This document shows positions 1 to 5,923 of a DNA stretch of 6,890 nt, one piece after another. The position numbers were made by a program, and so were the translations under genes. Within the stretch, counting starts at the first letter, position 1; each line of letters starts with the position of its first letter. The notes below the pieces were generated by a model, which ran no database searches, was not told where the DNA came from, and saw only the letters and a list, made by a program, of their open reading frames with translations. Source of the stretch: Clostridiales bacterium (GTDB lineage: Bacteria; Bacillota; Clostridia; Christensenellales; CAG-917); assembly GCA_012800805.1 (NCBI GenBank), contig JAAZIO010000089.1, positions 1 to 6,890 on the forward strand. Reading direction: 5' to 3'.

Positions 1-1200
1 AAACTTAAGCTTTTCAAAATCTGGCACCTCGGGAAGAGTTTTACCCCACTCGGCGACATCCTTAAGCTCGGGGATGCTGTTTTTCGCGTAGTCGTATTTT
101 TTGGAAAAATCAAGCGGAACGGAGTAATCGTTTTTCTCTTTCGCTCCGTTCGTCTTAATATTCGGGATATCTTCGATTGGATTCTGATTTATCGAAAAAC
201 GGTTCTTTTCGCTCTCTTGAATTGCCTTTTCTATTCCGGCGGGAGGAGTTGGCGGAGCGTATTTGTCCTTTGCCTCCCTCTCTTTCATGTATTTGCTGTA
301 AGCGTCCTCGTTGAATTCGGGAGAAAAAATCAAACGCCTTAGGTTATTGTCATACTGCCGTGGAGCGGGCTGAGGAGCGATGGGCGGAGTAGCCACGCTC
401 GCCTGCTTTTGAACCTCAGGCTTAACCATATACTGCCTTGCGTCAAACACTCCCTTTTTCTCATCTTCGATATGGGCATATTTGTTTGGGAATAGAGGCG
501 CATAGCCATCCGCGCCTTTGTTGCGCTTTTCGTCGCTTTCGCTCTCCTTTGCGCTTACATCAATCGAATACTGTTTTACCTTACCGGCCGCCGTCGCCGC
601 AAAATCGGTTAAAGCGGGCTCTCTGGCGGGCGTGATTTTAGCCGCCATGCGCTCCTTTGAAAAAAGCTTTCTTCCGCGGGACCCAACCGAAAAACCCTCG
701 CCCTTTTTTATCAAGGGAATCAAGGCGATTATGCCAAGCGCAAAAAACGCGATACACGAAACCACCAAAGCGCCAGTGGTTGTTATTACTTTCATTAACG
801 GATATGACAACACGCCGAACAGGGCACCGCCTGCGGTATTTCCCGTTTGAAAACAAAGCTTAAGGTAGGAAAGATAATCGCTGCTCTTTAAGAGCATCTC
901 GCCCGATGTGAAAATCTGAAGCGCGTAAACGCCAAGGAAAAACAAAGCTAAAAGCAGAGCGGCAAATTTACCGCTTGCTGTTATTCTCCATTTAAAGAGT
1001 ATCGCGGCGCTGATAACTATACCGCAAAATAGATAGGCGTATACGGCAAGCCCAAAGACGCCGGTCAAAAATACCTGAACCATCTGCCCTACGCCGCCGA
1101 AAGCCCCGAAGCACGAAATAAGGCCAAAAAGGGCGACAAGCAAAACCAGCATGCCGCCTGCTATCCTGTTTAAAGTGCTTTCGGAAAAGTTTTTGTTCAT
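1..1200 (-). CDS. ftsK: DNA translocase FtsK/SpoIIIE, N-terminal part (cut by window edge)
   Basis: The frame stays open for 400 codons from the ATG at 1200 to the left edge, so the C-terminal motor domain lies outside the window. The visible part has four hydrophobic segments at about residues 13-35, 41-70, 79-97 and 137-164. The stretch AGGALFGVLSYPL (123-135) precedes the fourth and resembles the G-x-x-G-A-L-x-F sequence at this place in SpoIIIE. A charged, proline-containing linker follows (about 165-400, with TPPIAPQPAP near 270 and APPTPP near 315). This matches the membrane anchor plus linker of FtsK/SpoIIIE, which pump DNA through the closing division or sporulation septum. A GGGAG ribosome site (1206-1210) and an extended -10 promoter just upstream fix the start. 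The family call rests on topology and limited similarity because the Walker motifs are not in view. FtsK and SpoIIIE roles cannot be separated here. Confidence 0.78.
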   Translation of the reverse strand, partial: MNKNFSESTLNRIAGGMLVLLVALFGLISCFGAFGGVGQMVQVFLTGVFGLAVYAYLFCGIVISAAILFKWRITASGKFAALLLALFFLGVYALQIFTSGEMLLKSSDYLSYLKLCFQTGNTAGGALFGVLSYPLMKVITTTGALVVSCIAFFALGIIALIPLIKKGEGFSVGSRGRKLFSKERMAAKITPAREPALTDFAATAAGKVKQYSIDVSAKESESDEKRNKGADGYAPLFPNKYAHIEDEKKGVFDARQYMVKPEVQKQASVATPPIAPQPAPRQYDNNLRRLIFSPEFNEDAYSKYMKEREAKDKYAPPTPPAGIEKAIQESEKNRFSINQNPIEDIPNIKTNGAKEKNDYSVPLDFSKKYDYAKNSIPELKDVAEWGKTLPEVPDFEKLKF

Positions 1201-1219
1201 TTTATCTCCCTGAAACTAC

Positions 1220-1247
1220 ATTATAACATAAACGGGGCGTAAATCAA
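1220..1247 (-). promoter_or_regulatory. sigma-A promoter of the FtsK/SpoIIIE gene
   Basis: On the minus strand, TTGATT (1242-1247) is followed after 16 bp by a perfect TATAAT (1220-1225). A TG lies one base upstream of the -10, forming an extended -10 (TGTTATAAT). The expected transcription start near 1213 gives a 13-nt leader that still holds the GGGAG ribosome site. The promoter occupies the gap after the dUTPase stop codon, so ftsK can be transcribed independently of that gene. Confidence 0.65.
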
Positions 1248-1250
1248 CAG

Positions 1251-1625
1251 CTACTCGTTTTTAAAATCGCTAAGCTCATAGCCCTTTTTCAGAGATTTGC
1301 CGTATTGCCTTTTAAAATTCTCTTCATTTTTGTCTATGTAAATCTTAAAAAGCTCCTCCGAAGTCATGCCCATATCAAGGCACATCCCGATAAAGAAATG
1401 GAGGATATCCACAAGTTCTTCTTTGACCGCGGCTTCGTTGACCTCTTTTGGGTTTTTCCACCACTTCCAGTTGATTTCGTTAAGCAACTCAGTCAGCTCG
1501 CTCAACACCGCAAGCGTCCTTTTTTGAAGCCACTCCTCTTTTGTAAAGCCCTCAAGATGACGGTTTTTCTTTACATCCTCATCGAATTTATGCTGAAGCT
1601 CAAAAATAATGTCAAGTTTATCCAT
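1251..1625 (-). CDS. Dimeric all-alpha dUTPase (dUTP diphosphatase, dUTPase_2 family)
   Basis: The product is 124 aa. It would hydrolyse dUTP to dUMP and pyrophosphate in the cytoplasm, keeping uracil out of DNA and supplying dUMP for thymidylate synthesis. It carries the paired metal-binding motifs of the all-alpha NTP pyrophosphatases: ExxE at residues 43-46 (ELTE) and ExxD at 70-73 (ELVD). It also shows family features around them: FELQ near residue 8, NEINWKWW at 49-56, LHFFIG after the second motif, and KNEENFKRQ near the C-terminus. MazG and dCTPase relatives share the metal motifs but fit the flanking sequence less well. The ATG at 1625 is preferred because AAAGGA lies 6 nt upstream. 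An in-frame TTG at 1652 would add nine residues but has a weaker site. Members are often nearer 160 aa, so this is a compact version. It lies between the M16 gene (159 bp upstream) and ftsK (50 bp downstream), all on one strand. Confidence 0.85.
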   Translation of the reverse strand: MDKLDIIFELQHKFDEDVKKNRHLEGFTKEEWLQKRTLAVLSELTELLNEINWKWWKNPKEVNEAAVKEELVDILHFFIGMCLDMGMTSEELFKIYIDKNEENFKRQYGKSLKKGYELSDFKNE

Positions 1626-1784
1626 AATTTTTCCTTTGAATTTCCTTGCCAAATCGCCTTTAAATTTTAAATTTTATTAGTTAAATATAGCTTATAATAA
1701 CTCTTCAAAAGGCTGTTCGGCATTTCCATATAGTCGCTTTTCGGGCATTAAAATTTATGTTGAAATTTGCCTTAGTCGTAATTG

Positions 1785-3041
1785 TTAATTTTTCAGTATG
1801 TCAAGCACATTTACGGCTTTTCCGCCGCTGACATAGCTTGCGGCCGCCTTATCAAAGTCAAATATATACCTTGCCGCCTCCATAATATCGTCTTTTGTCA
1901 ACGCCTCGATGTCGGCAACTTTTTTATCCATATCGAAAAGCTTGCCGCAAAGCAGGGCGAATTTCCCGTAAGCTCTCATCATGGCTACCGTGCTTTCCTG
2001 CCCCAAAACAAGGCCTGTAGCAAGCTGTTCTTTTCCCTTTTTAAGCTCGGCGTCGGTTATGCCTTTATCCAGCAGCAAAAGAATTTCATCCTTTATAGCG
2101 TGAACGGCTTTCTCAACGCTTTCGTTGTTTGTCGCTACATAAATGACAAAAACGCCCTCTTTAAGATAGTAAGAGGGGTAAGCGTAGATTGTATAGCAAA
2201 GCCCCAGCTGCTCCCTTACCCTTTGGAAAAGGCGTGAACTCATCTCCATGCCGAACACGTTGGCTAAAAGGTCTACTGCGCTCTCAAGCTTGTGCTCAAG
2301 CGCAACAGAGGGAAAGGCTATTCCAATATGCGTTTGCGCAATATCCTTTTTTGAAGAGACAAAGACATTGTTAGGGACGGCGGCGGGGACGAATTCTATT
2401 TCAAAAGGCGAGCTGACCTTAGTTTCAAAATAACTTTCGACCAGCTTTTTTGCGTCCTCAAACGAGATATCGCCCGCAACCGACACAACCGTGTTTTGCG
2501 TTGTATAAAACCTTTCTTTATAAGAAAAAAGGCTGTCGGGCGTCATATTGTTAAGGCTCTCTTTTGTGCCCAAAATGGTTTTCCCTAAGGGGTGAGAACC
2601 GAAAAACGCGCTTCCCAGCTTTTCCAGGCAGACATCGTCGGGAGTATCCTCGCTCTCGGCTATCTCCTCAAGCACCACTCGTCTTTCTTTTTCAAGTTCC
2701 TCGCTTAAAAATGTGGGATTATGATATATATCGGAAAGTATTTCAAAGCACTTGTCCGCGTGGGATTTCAAAGAAACGGTATAAAAACAAGTATATTGCT
2801 TTGTGGTAAAAGCGTTGATTTTAGCGCCTATACTGTCGATTTCGGAAACTATGTCAAAAGCGGTGCGGGTTTTTGTCCCTTTAAACACCATGTGTTCTAT
2901 AAAGTGCGAAATGCCGCTGTTTTCCATGTTCTCATGCACGCATCCCGCCCCTACATTTATACCGATAGCTACCGAACGAACTGCGCTGTTTGGCGCGTAA
3001 ACAAGTTTCAAACCGCTGGGAAATTCATATAATTTGTTCAT
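1785..3041 (-). CDS. M16 family zinc metallopeptidase (processing-peptidase-like, MlpA/YmxG type)
   Basis: The product is 418 aa, the usual size of bacterial single-unit M16 peptidases. It contains the inverted zinc motif HxxEH at 46-50 (HFIEH) and the third zinc ligand at Glu126 in ERRVVLEEIAESED. The C-terminal half carries the R/Y element RVREQLGLCY (274-283). The two halves form the usual clamshell that encloses unfolded peptides. No signal peptide is seen, so it should be cytoplasmic; the substrate is unknown. In Bacillus subtilis the homologue mlpA/ymxG lies beside ylxY, and a YlxY-like gene is divergent from it here. The ATG at 3041 gives the normal short family N-terminus. A second in-frame ATG at 3059 would add MCYNQH and has a GGAG (3068-3071) eight bases upstream, so it cannot be excluded. 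The 3041 start has no ribosome site and sits where transcription is predicted to begin. Confidence 0.9.
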   Translation of the reverse strand: MNKLYEFPSGLKLVYAPNSAVRSVAIGINVGAGCVHENMENSGISHFIEHMVFKGTKTRTAFDIVSEIDSIGAKINAFTTKQYTCFYTVSLKSHADKCFEILSDIYHNPTFLSEELEKERRVVLEEIAESEDTPDDVCLEKLGSAFFGSHPLGKTILGTKESLNNMTPDSLFSYKERFYTTQNTVVSVAGDISFEDAKKLVESYFETKVSSPFEIEFVPAAVPNNVFVSSKKDIAQTHIGIAFPSVALEHKLESAVDLLANVFGMEMSSRLFQRVREQLGLCYTIYAYPSYYLKEGVFVIYVATNNESVEKAVHAIKDEILLLLDKGITDAELKKGKEQLATGLVLGQESTVAMMRAYGKFALLCGKLFDMDKKVADIEALTKDDIMEAARYIFDFDKAAASYVSGGKAVNVLDILKN

Positions 3042-3047
3042 GTGTTG

Positions 3048-3076
3048 ATTATAACACATTAAACACGCTCCGTAAA
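3048..3076 (-). promoter_or_regulatory. Promoter of the M16 gene, predicted to give a leaderless mRNA
   Basis: On the minus strand, TTTACG (3071-3076) is followed after 17 bp by TATAAT (3048-3053) within an extended -10, TGTTATAAT. Transcription normally starts seven bases after the -10 box, which is exactly the A of the ATG at 3041. The -35 ends 15 bp before the divergent deacetylase start, so the two genes may compete for RNA polymerase. Confidence 0.6.
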
Positions 3077-3090
3077 CATAATTTAATTGT

Positions 3091-3807
3091 ATGAGGGAAC
3101 GTCAATTTACCGTTATTGTTACGAATTTTGCAATAATATTGGTTTTATCGCTGCTGCTTGTAAGCACTCTATACACCAACGCCAACGCCACTTTCAGGGA
3201 AACCGACAACGCAATTTATACGGGAAACAAGGAATCAAACAAGGTTACCCTGATGATAAATGTTTATTGGGGCACCGAATACATAGAGCCGATGATGGAG
3301 CTTATAAAAGAAAACGGCTTTACCACAACTTTCTTTATTGGCGGAAAATGGGCGGAATCAAACGCCACTTTGCTTAAAAAGATGGCGGAGGAAGGATTTG
3401 AAATAGCAAACCACGGATACCTGCACCGTGACCACTCCAAACTCAACTACAGCGCAAACCGTGAGGAAATACTTATAACCGAGCGCCTTATTAAAGCCAG
3501 CACGGGGGTGGACCCCGCAAAACTGTTCGCCCCGCCCTCGGGCGCCAGAGGAAAGACGATGTTTGAAGTTTGCGACGAGCTGGGATATAAAGTAATCATG
3601 TGGACTAGAGATACCATCGACTGGCGCGACCACGACGCCGGCATAATATATGATAGAGCGGTCAAAAACATGGCGGGCGGCGACCTCATTTTGATGCACC
3701 CGACAAAGGAAACGCTGGAAGCCCTTCCCAACATCTTAAAATACATAAAAGATAACGGCTTTGTTTTGACCACGGTTTCAGACACGATATCTCAAAACTC
3801 GCAATAA
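3091..3807 (+). CDS. YlxY-like polysaccharide deacetylase family protein with degenerate active site
   Basis: The product is 238 aa. An N-terminal hydrophobic segment at about residues 8-28 (signal peptide or membrane anchor) puts the NodB-homology domain outside the membrane. Motif 1 (normally TFDDG) reads MINVYWG at 55-61, so the general-base Asp and the first metal-ligand Asp are missing. Motif 2 is kept as NHGYLH (107-112) with both metal-binding histidines. Motif 3 is FAPPSGARG (146-154), with Ala where Arg is usual. DTIDW (174-178) and ILMHP (200-204) correspond to motifs 4 and 5. Active relatives deacetylate peptidoglycan or chitin-like sugars. This one may be a non-catalytic or altered member, like the YlxY group as I recall it. 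It is divergent from the M16 gene with a 49-bp gap. The ATG at 3091 is the first possible start after the in-frame stop at 3079, and no ribosome site precedes it. No clear promoter or terminator was found. Confidence 0.85.
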   Translation: MRERQFTVIVTNFAIILVLSLLLVSTLYTNANATFRETDNAIYTGNKESNKVTLMINVYWGTEYIEPMMELIKENGFTTTFFIGGKWAESNATLLKKMAEEGFEIANHGYLHRDHSKLNYSANREEILITERLIKASTGVDPAKLFAPPSGARGKTMFEVCDELGYKVIMWTRDTIDWRDHDAGIIYDRAVKNMAGGDLILMHPTKETLEALPNILKYIKDNGFVLTTVSDTISQNSQ

Positions 3808-4113
3808 AATGCTTTATAAAAAATGCGATGAGCTATATTTAAATACAGACCTAAAAGATTTCAATTTAATCAAATGTGAACTGAAAAAACCTTAAACTGA
3901 AACCGTAAGCCGATAGCTTTAGTCAAAAATTAAATACGAGCTTTTAATATATTAATGAAAAATACGGCATTTAATAATTATTGAAAGAGACGAGCATTTG
4001 ATAATTATTGAAAGAGACAAGCATTTGATAATTATTGAAAGAGACAAGCATTTATTAAATTATTCAAAAATTAAACAGATTAAAAAATTATAACATGATA
4101 TAAAGCAAATTAA
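3808..4113. other. Gene-free AT-rich spacer with tandem repeats
   Basis: No convincing gene is seen on either strand between the deacetylase stop and the zinc-ribbon terminator. The segment holds the 27-bp repeat array and many short A/T tracts. The 12-mer TCAAAAATTAAA occurs on each side of the array (3923-3934 and 4064-4075). A weak stem-loop around 3907-3921 is too short to call a terminator. Confidence 0.6.
3967..4047. repeat. 27-bp tandem repeat, three full copies with decayed flanking copies
   Basis: Three head-to-tail copies begin at 3967, 3994 and 4021. Copies 2 and 3 are identical; copy 1 differs at two positions. Each contains the core ATAATTATTGAAAGAGAC, whose ATAATTAT is self-complementary. 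A diverged copy precedes the array (3940-3966, matching well over its last 22 bases if one base is skipped) and a more decayed one follows from 4048. The unit is nine codons long and one frame stays open across the array, but there is no start codon or ribosome site. There are no spacers, so it is not a CRISPR array. Confidence 0.9.
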
Positions 4114-4134
4114 AAACGCGCCCAAGGCGCGTTT
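4114..4134 (-). terminator. Intrinsic terminator of the zinc-ribbon gene
   Basis: AAACGCGCC (4114-4122) and GGCGCGTTT (4126-4134) form a perfect 9-bp stem with a 3-nt loop. On the minus strand the stem is followed by further T residues (GTTTTTAATTT), and it begins seven bases after the zinc-ribbon stop codon. Confidence 0.85.
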
Positions 4135-4140
4135 ATTTAC

Positions 4141-4314
4141 TTATTGTCTCCTTTGCTTGTTAAAATTGTTGTTCCTCTGCTTTTTTGCTTTTCTGCATTG
4201 AGGGCAGCGAACGGGTTCGTTCTCAAAGCCTTTTTCCTTATAGAACTGTTGCTCCCCTTCCGTAAAGACAAAGCTTGCGCCACAGTCCTTGCAGATGATC
4301 GTCTTGTCCGGCAT
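4141..4314 (-). CDS. Small zinc-ribbon protein (57 aa)
   Basis: The ORF encodes 57 residues with two CxxC knuckles, C8-x-x-C11 and C37-x-x-C40, separated by 25 residues. This is the layout of a four-cysteine zinc ribbon. The sequence around them (TIICKDCGASFVFTEGEQ, then YKEKGF, then PVRCPQCRKAKK) matches the short bacterial 'probable zinc-ribbon' family as I know it (zf-trcl type). The C-terminal tail, about residues 41-57, is rich in Lys, Arg, Asn and Gln and probably binds nucleic acid; this is inference. A strong AGGAGG ribosome site (4325-4330) lies 10 nt before the ATG, and a perfect terminator follows the stop, so it is a single-gene unit. A rightward frame over the same bases (4144-4398) is its shadow. 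The family's function is not established. Confidence 0.88.
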   Translation of the reverse strand: MPDKTIICKDCGASFVFTEGEQQFYKEKGFENEPVRCPQCRKAKKQRNNNFNKQRRQ

Positions 4315-4342
4315 AAGACGGAATCCTCCTTTTTAGTAGTCG

Positions 4343-4429
4343 ATATAATAGGATTTCGCTCTTATGCGGGCTACATTCTATTATATACACAATATTAAAG
4401 CTTTTTTAATAGACTGTCAAGCGAAATCC
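4343..4429. repeat. Two overlapping inverted repeats in the zinc-ribbon leader and promoter
   Basis: ATATAATAG (4343-4351) is inverted as CTATTATAT (4378-4386), and GGATTTCGCT (4351-4360) is inverted as AGCGAAATCC (4420-4429). Both pairs are perfect. The second pair spans the promoter, with one arm touching the -35 box. They could be operator halves or leader folding, or, for the AT-only pair, chance. Confidence 0.5.
4392..4420 (-). promoter_or_regulatory. Candidate promoter of the zinc-ribbon gene
   Basis: A consensus -35 TTGACA (4415-4420, minus strand) is followed after 17 bp by TAATAT (4392-4397), which matches four of six -10 positions. It predicts a leader of about 70 nt. A perfect TATAAT at 4380-4385 lies downstream but has no -35 at proper spacing, so the exact start is uncertain. 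Confidence 0.45.
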
Positions 4430-4692
4430 CAAAGGCGATAACGCAATAAAACGCCCATTATTTTCATCTAAATTTAGTTTTTATATACGATTTCTTGGTC
4501 GGGAAAATATTAGATATAAAGATTTTTGTTATTTAAGCCTTTTAAATTTAATCAATAATTAATTGAATTATAGTCATCATTTTATTAATGTCTTTAAACT
4601 CTATCTAATAAATAAAAGCGGCAATTGGGTTATTATTTAAATTGCCGTGACAAATATTTAAAGCTTTAGGTTTATATATTCATAAATAAAAC
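4430..4692. other. Gene-free AT-rich intergenic region
   Basis: No ORF with a usable start and ribosome site was found on either strand. The only structure of note is the hairpin at 4619-4647. The region separates two leftward single-gene units. Confidence 0.55.
4619..4647 (-). terminator. Possible second terminator hairpin downstream of the lipid kinase
   Basis: CGGCAATT (4619-4626) pairs with AATTGCCG (4640-4647), an 8-bp perfect stem with a 13-nt loop. On the minus strand it is followed by CTTTTATTTATT, a loose T-rich tail. It lies about 46 bp beyond the main lipid-kinase terminator and may be a backup. The large loop lowers confidence. Confidence 0.4.
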
Positions 4693-4710
4693 AGCCCGCA
4701 GACGCGGGCT
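4693..4710 (-). terminator. Intrinsic terminator of the lipid kinase gene
   Basis: AGCCCGC (4693-4699) and GCGGGCT (4704-4710) form a 7-bp GC-rich stem with a 4-nt loop. On the minus strand it is followed by GTTTTATTTA and starts four bases after the kinase stop codon. Confidence 0.85.
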
Positions 4711-4714
4711 TAAA

Positions 4715-5581
4715 TTATGCGAATATCTTAAGTTTTCCGCTGACGATTTTGCCGTTTAAAGCTCTTGCGTCAAATACCTCTCCGTCAATTTGTATCATGC
4801 CTTGGTCAAGGATTTCAATCTTTGCCGAGTCCGCCCTATAGGTTTCCGTGCAGGGAAGCCCTATATGCTTGCCCCTTAAGAATTTAAGCAAAACGCCGAG
4901 AATCTTTCTTTTTTTCATCTCGTTTATAACCACTACATCAAGCTTGCCGTCAAAGGGGTCCGAGTGGGGCGCGATAGGCATACCTCCGCCGATATACTGA
5001 CCGTTTGCCATGCAGATAATGAAAACATTCTTTTCTATCGTCTTGCCGTCAACGGTCAGGCGAAGCCTATGGAATTTATAGTGAAGCAGGACATCAAAAA
5101 GAGCGGCGTAATATTTCATCTTTCCTTTAAACGCTTTCATTGTGGCGTAGCGGTTTAAAGTATCCACGTCAAGGCCCGCGCCGCAGCAGTTAATGCATCT
5201 TTTGTTGTCAAGCTGAATATAGTCGGTGTATTGCTCTTTTCCGTCAAGTATTTTCTTTAAAGCCTCAAGAGGTTTTTGGGGAATCTTGAGCGCTCTTGCA
5301 AAATCGTTGCCCGTTCCGCAGGGGATTAAACCGATTGTAACGTTTTCAAAATTTTCTATACCGTTCAATACTTCGCTGAAAGTTCCGTCGCCGCCCATGA
5401 CAAGAAGCTTCGTGCCGGGGATAAGACTCAGCTCTCTTGCAAGGTCTATAGCGTGCGTGGCGTATGTCGTGGGGTGCGCCACATAGGAAATTCCCCTTTT
5501 ATCCAACTCCGCGGCAATCTGCTTAAATGCTTTTTCGCCGTTGCCTTTTGCGGAATTGGGATTGTAAATAATATCAAACAT
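4715..5581 (-). CDS. Diacylglycerol kinase family lipid kinase (DagK/YegS type)
   Basis: The product is 288 aa, within the normal size for bacterial soluble lipid kinases. It would transfer phosphate from ATP to diacylglycerol or a related lipid at the inner membrane face. In lipoteichoic-acid makers this recycles diacylglycerol to phosphatidic acid. Motifs in order are NPNSAKG (7-13), the nucleotide-binding GGDGT (63-67) with NG at 73-74, PCGTGNDFAR (87-96), GGGMPIAP (198-205), DPFDGKLDVVVI (208-219), and IDGE (265-268), where Glu268 matches the proposed catalytic base of DgkB. All key residues are present. The substrate cannot be told from sequence, since YegS-like members differ. The ATG at 5581 has AAAGGAG (5591-5597) nine bases upstream and a near-consensus promoter. 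It forms a single-gene unit divergent from the small protein gene at 5764. Confidence 0.92.
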   Translation of the reverse strand: MFDIIYNPNSAKGNGEKAFKQIAAELDKRGISYVAHPTTYATHAIDLARELSLIPGTKLLVMGGDGTFSEVLNGIENFENVTIGLIPCGTGNDFARALKIPQKPLEALKKILDGKEQYTDYIQLDNKRCINCCGAGLDVDTLNRYATMKAFKGKMKYYAALFDVLLHYKFHRLRLTVDGKTIEKNVFIICMANGQYIGGGMPIAPHSDPFDGKLDVVVINEMKKRKILGVLLKFLRGKHIGLPCTETYRADSAKIEILDQGMIQIDGEVFDARALNGKIVSGKLKIFA

Positions 5582-5613
5582 ATGTTTATTCTCCTTTTAT
5601 CTCTCCAAGCGAC

Positions 5614-5642
5614 ATTATAAACAATGTATCATGCTATGTAAA
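5614..5642 (-). promoter_or_regulatory. Sigma-A promoter of the lipid kinase gene
   Basis: TTTACA (5637-5642, minus strand) is followed after 17 bp by a perfect TATAAT (5614-5619). The predicted start near 5607 gives a 26-nt leader that includes the AAAGGAG ribosome site. Confidence 0.75.
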
Positions 5643-5736
5643 GCCAATGACAAAAAAAAGGAAGAAAACTTGCCATTATTTAACGCTATTTTAACCGCAT
5701 AAAGCCCCCTTATTATCGCAAAATAATAATACAACA

Positions 5737-5754
5737 CGCCGAAAGGCGATTTTT
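5737..5754 (+). promoter_or_regulatory. GNRA-loop hairpin and T-run directly before the small-protein ribosome site
   Basis: CGCC (5737-5740), a GAAA loop and GGCG (5745-5748) form a short stem closed by a stable GNRA tetraloop. It is followed by ATTTTT and then GGAGGAG (5755-5761) and the ATG. It resembles a miniature terminator or a translation-modulating hairpin. With only 4 bp, a real attenuator role is uncertain. No convincing promoter was found for this gene. Confidence 0.45.
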
Positions 5755-5763
5755 GGAGGAGTT

Positions 5764-5880
5764 ATGCGCAGTTCTATCAAGTCCGGTAGCAAATCCACAA
5801 AAGGATGCTCTGGCTGCGGCAGCGGCAAGAGCGTTAAATCCGGCAGCCGCTCGACTCAAGTCAAATCTAAGAACGCCTAA
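5764..5880 (+). CDS. Unrecognised 38-aa basic Ser/Lys/Gly-rich protein with CxxC core
   Basis: I do not recognise this protein. It has 38 residues: 12 Ser, 7 Lys, 2 Arg, 6 Gly, 2 Cys and no acidic residue (net charge about +9). Its plan is symmetric. IKSGSKSTK (5-13) and VKSGSRSTQ (24-32) flank a central GCSGCGSG (14-21) that holds the only cysteines, C15 and C18. The two nine-residue copies use different codons at most shared amino acids, which suggests that the protein sequence is what is conserved. A GGAGGAG ribosome site (5755-5761) lies just before the ATG, and a structured 3' region with a terminator follows, so it is probably a single-gene transcript. It is too short for most ORF filters. 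Possible roles, all inference, are a modified peptide precursor, a metal- or nucleic-acid-binding small protein, or a spore or envelope component. No modification enzyme is visible nearby; an ABC ATPase gene follows 173 bp downstream. Confidence 0.7.
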   Translation: MRSSIKSGSKSTKGCSGCGSGKSVKSGSRSTQVKSKNA

Positions 5881-5882
5881 AG

Positions 5883-5914
5883 TCTACTAACGCCATATCA
5901 GTAGATTTTATGGC
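5883..5914 (+). ncRNA. Possible H-type pseudoknot in the 3' region of the small-protein transcript
   Basis: Two 6-bp perfect stems interlock. TCTACT (5883-5888) pairs with AGTAGA (5900-5905), and GCCATA (5892-5897), which lies in the loop of the first, pairs with TATGGC (5909-5914). The linkers are 3, 2 and 3 nt, which fits a compact H-type pseudoknot. Alternatively the two stems could be mutually exclusive switch states. It starts two bases after the small-protein stop codon. Confidence 0.4.
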
Positions 5915-5923
5915 TCTTGACGA

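Noticed and set aside
438..863. Several short ORFs on both strands inside the FtsK/SpoIIIE region
   Set aside because: They overlap a 400-codon open frame with clear transmembrane segments, a promoter and a ribosome site, and show no motifs of their own.
1626..1652. Upstream TTG start for the dUTPase, adding nine residues
   Set aside because: The ATG at 1625 has a better placed AAAGGA site and gives the usual family N-terminus; the extension looks non-conserved.
3907..3923. Possible terminator of the deacetylase gene
   Set aside because: The stem is only about four base pairs and has no T-run; it is too weak to call.
3967..4047. CRISPR array
   Set aside because: The 27-bp units are directly head to tail without spacers, and no cas genes are in view.
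3956..4095. Open frame through the 27-bp repeats that would encode repeated HLIIIERDK units
   Set aside because: The period is nine codons so the frame stays open automatically. There is no ATG, no ribosome site, and the frame begins right after a stop at 3956-3958.
4144..4398. Rightward 84-codon hydrophobic ORF
   Set aside because: It is the antisense shadow of the zinc-ribbon gene, which has cysteine knuckles, an AGGAGG site and a terminator.
5670..5730. Promoter for the small-protein gene (TTGCCA and AT-rich -10-like boxes)
   Set aside because: No pair of boxes has acceptable spacing; TATTAT at 5711-5716 and AATAAT at 5725-5730 lack a matching -35.
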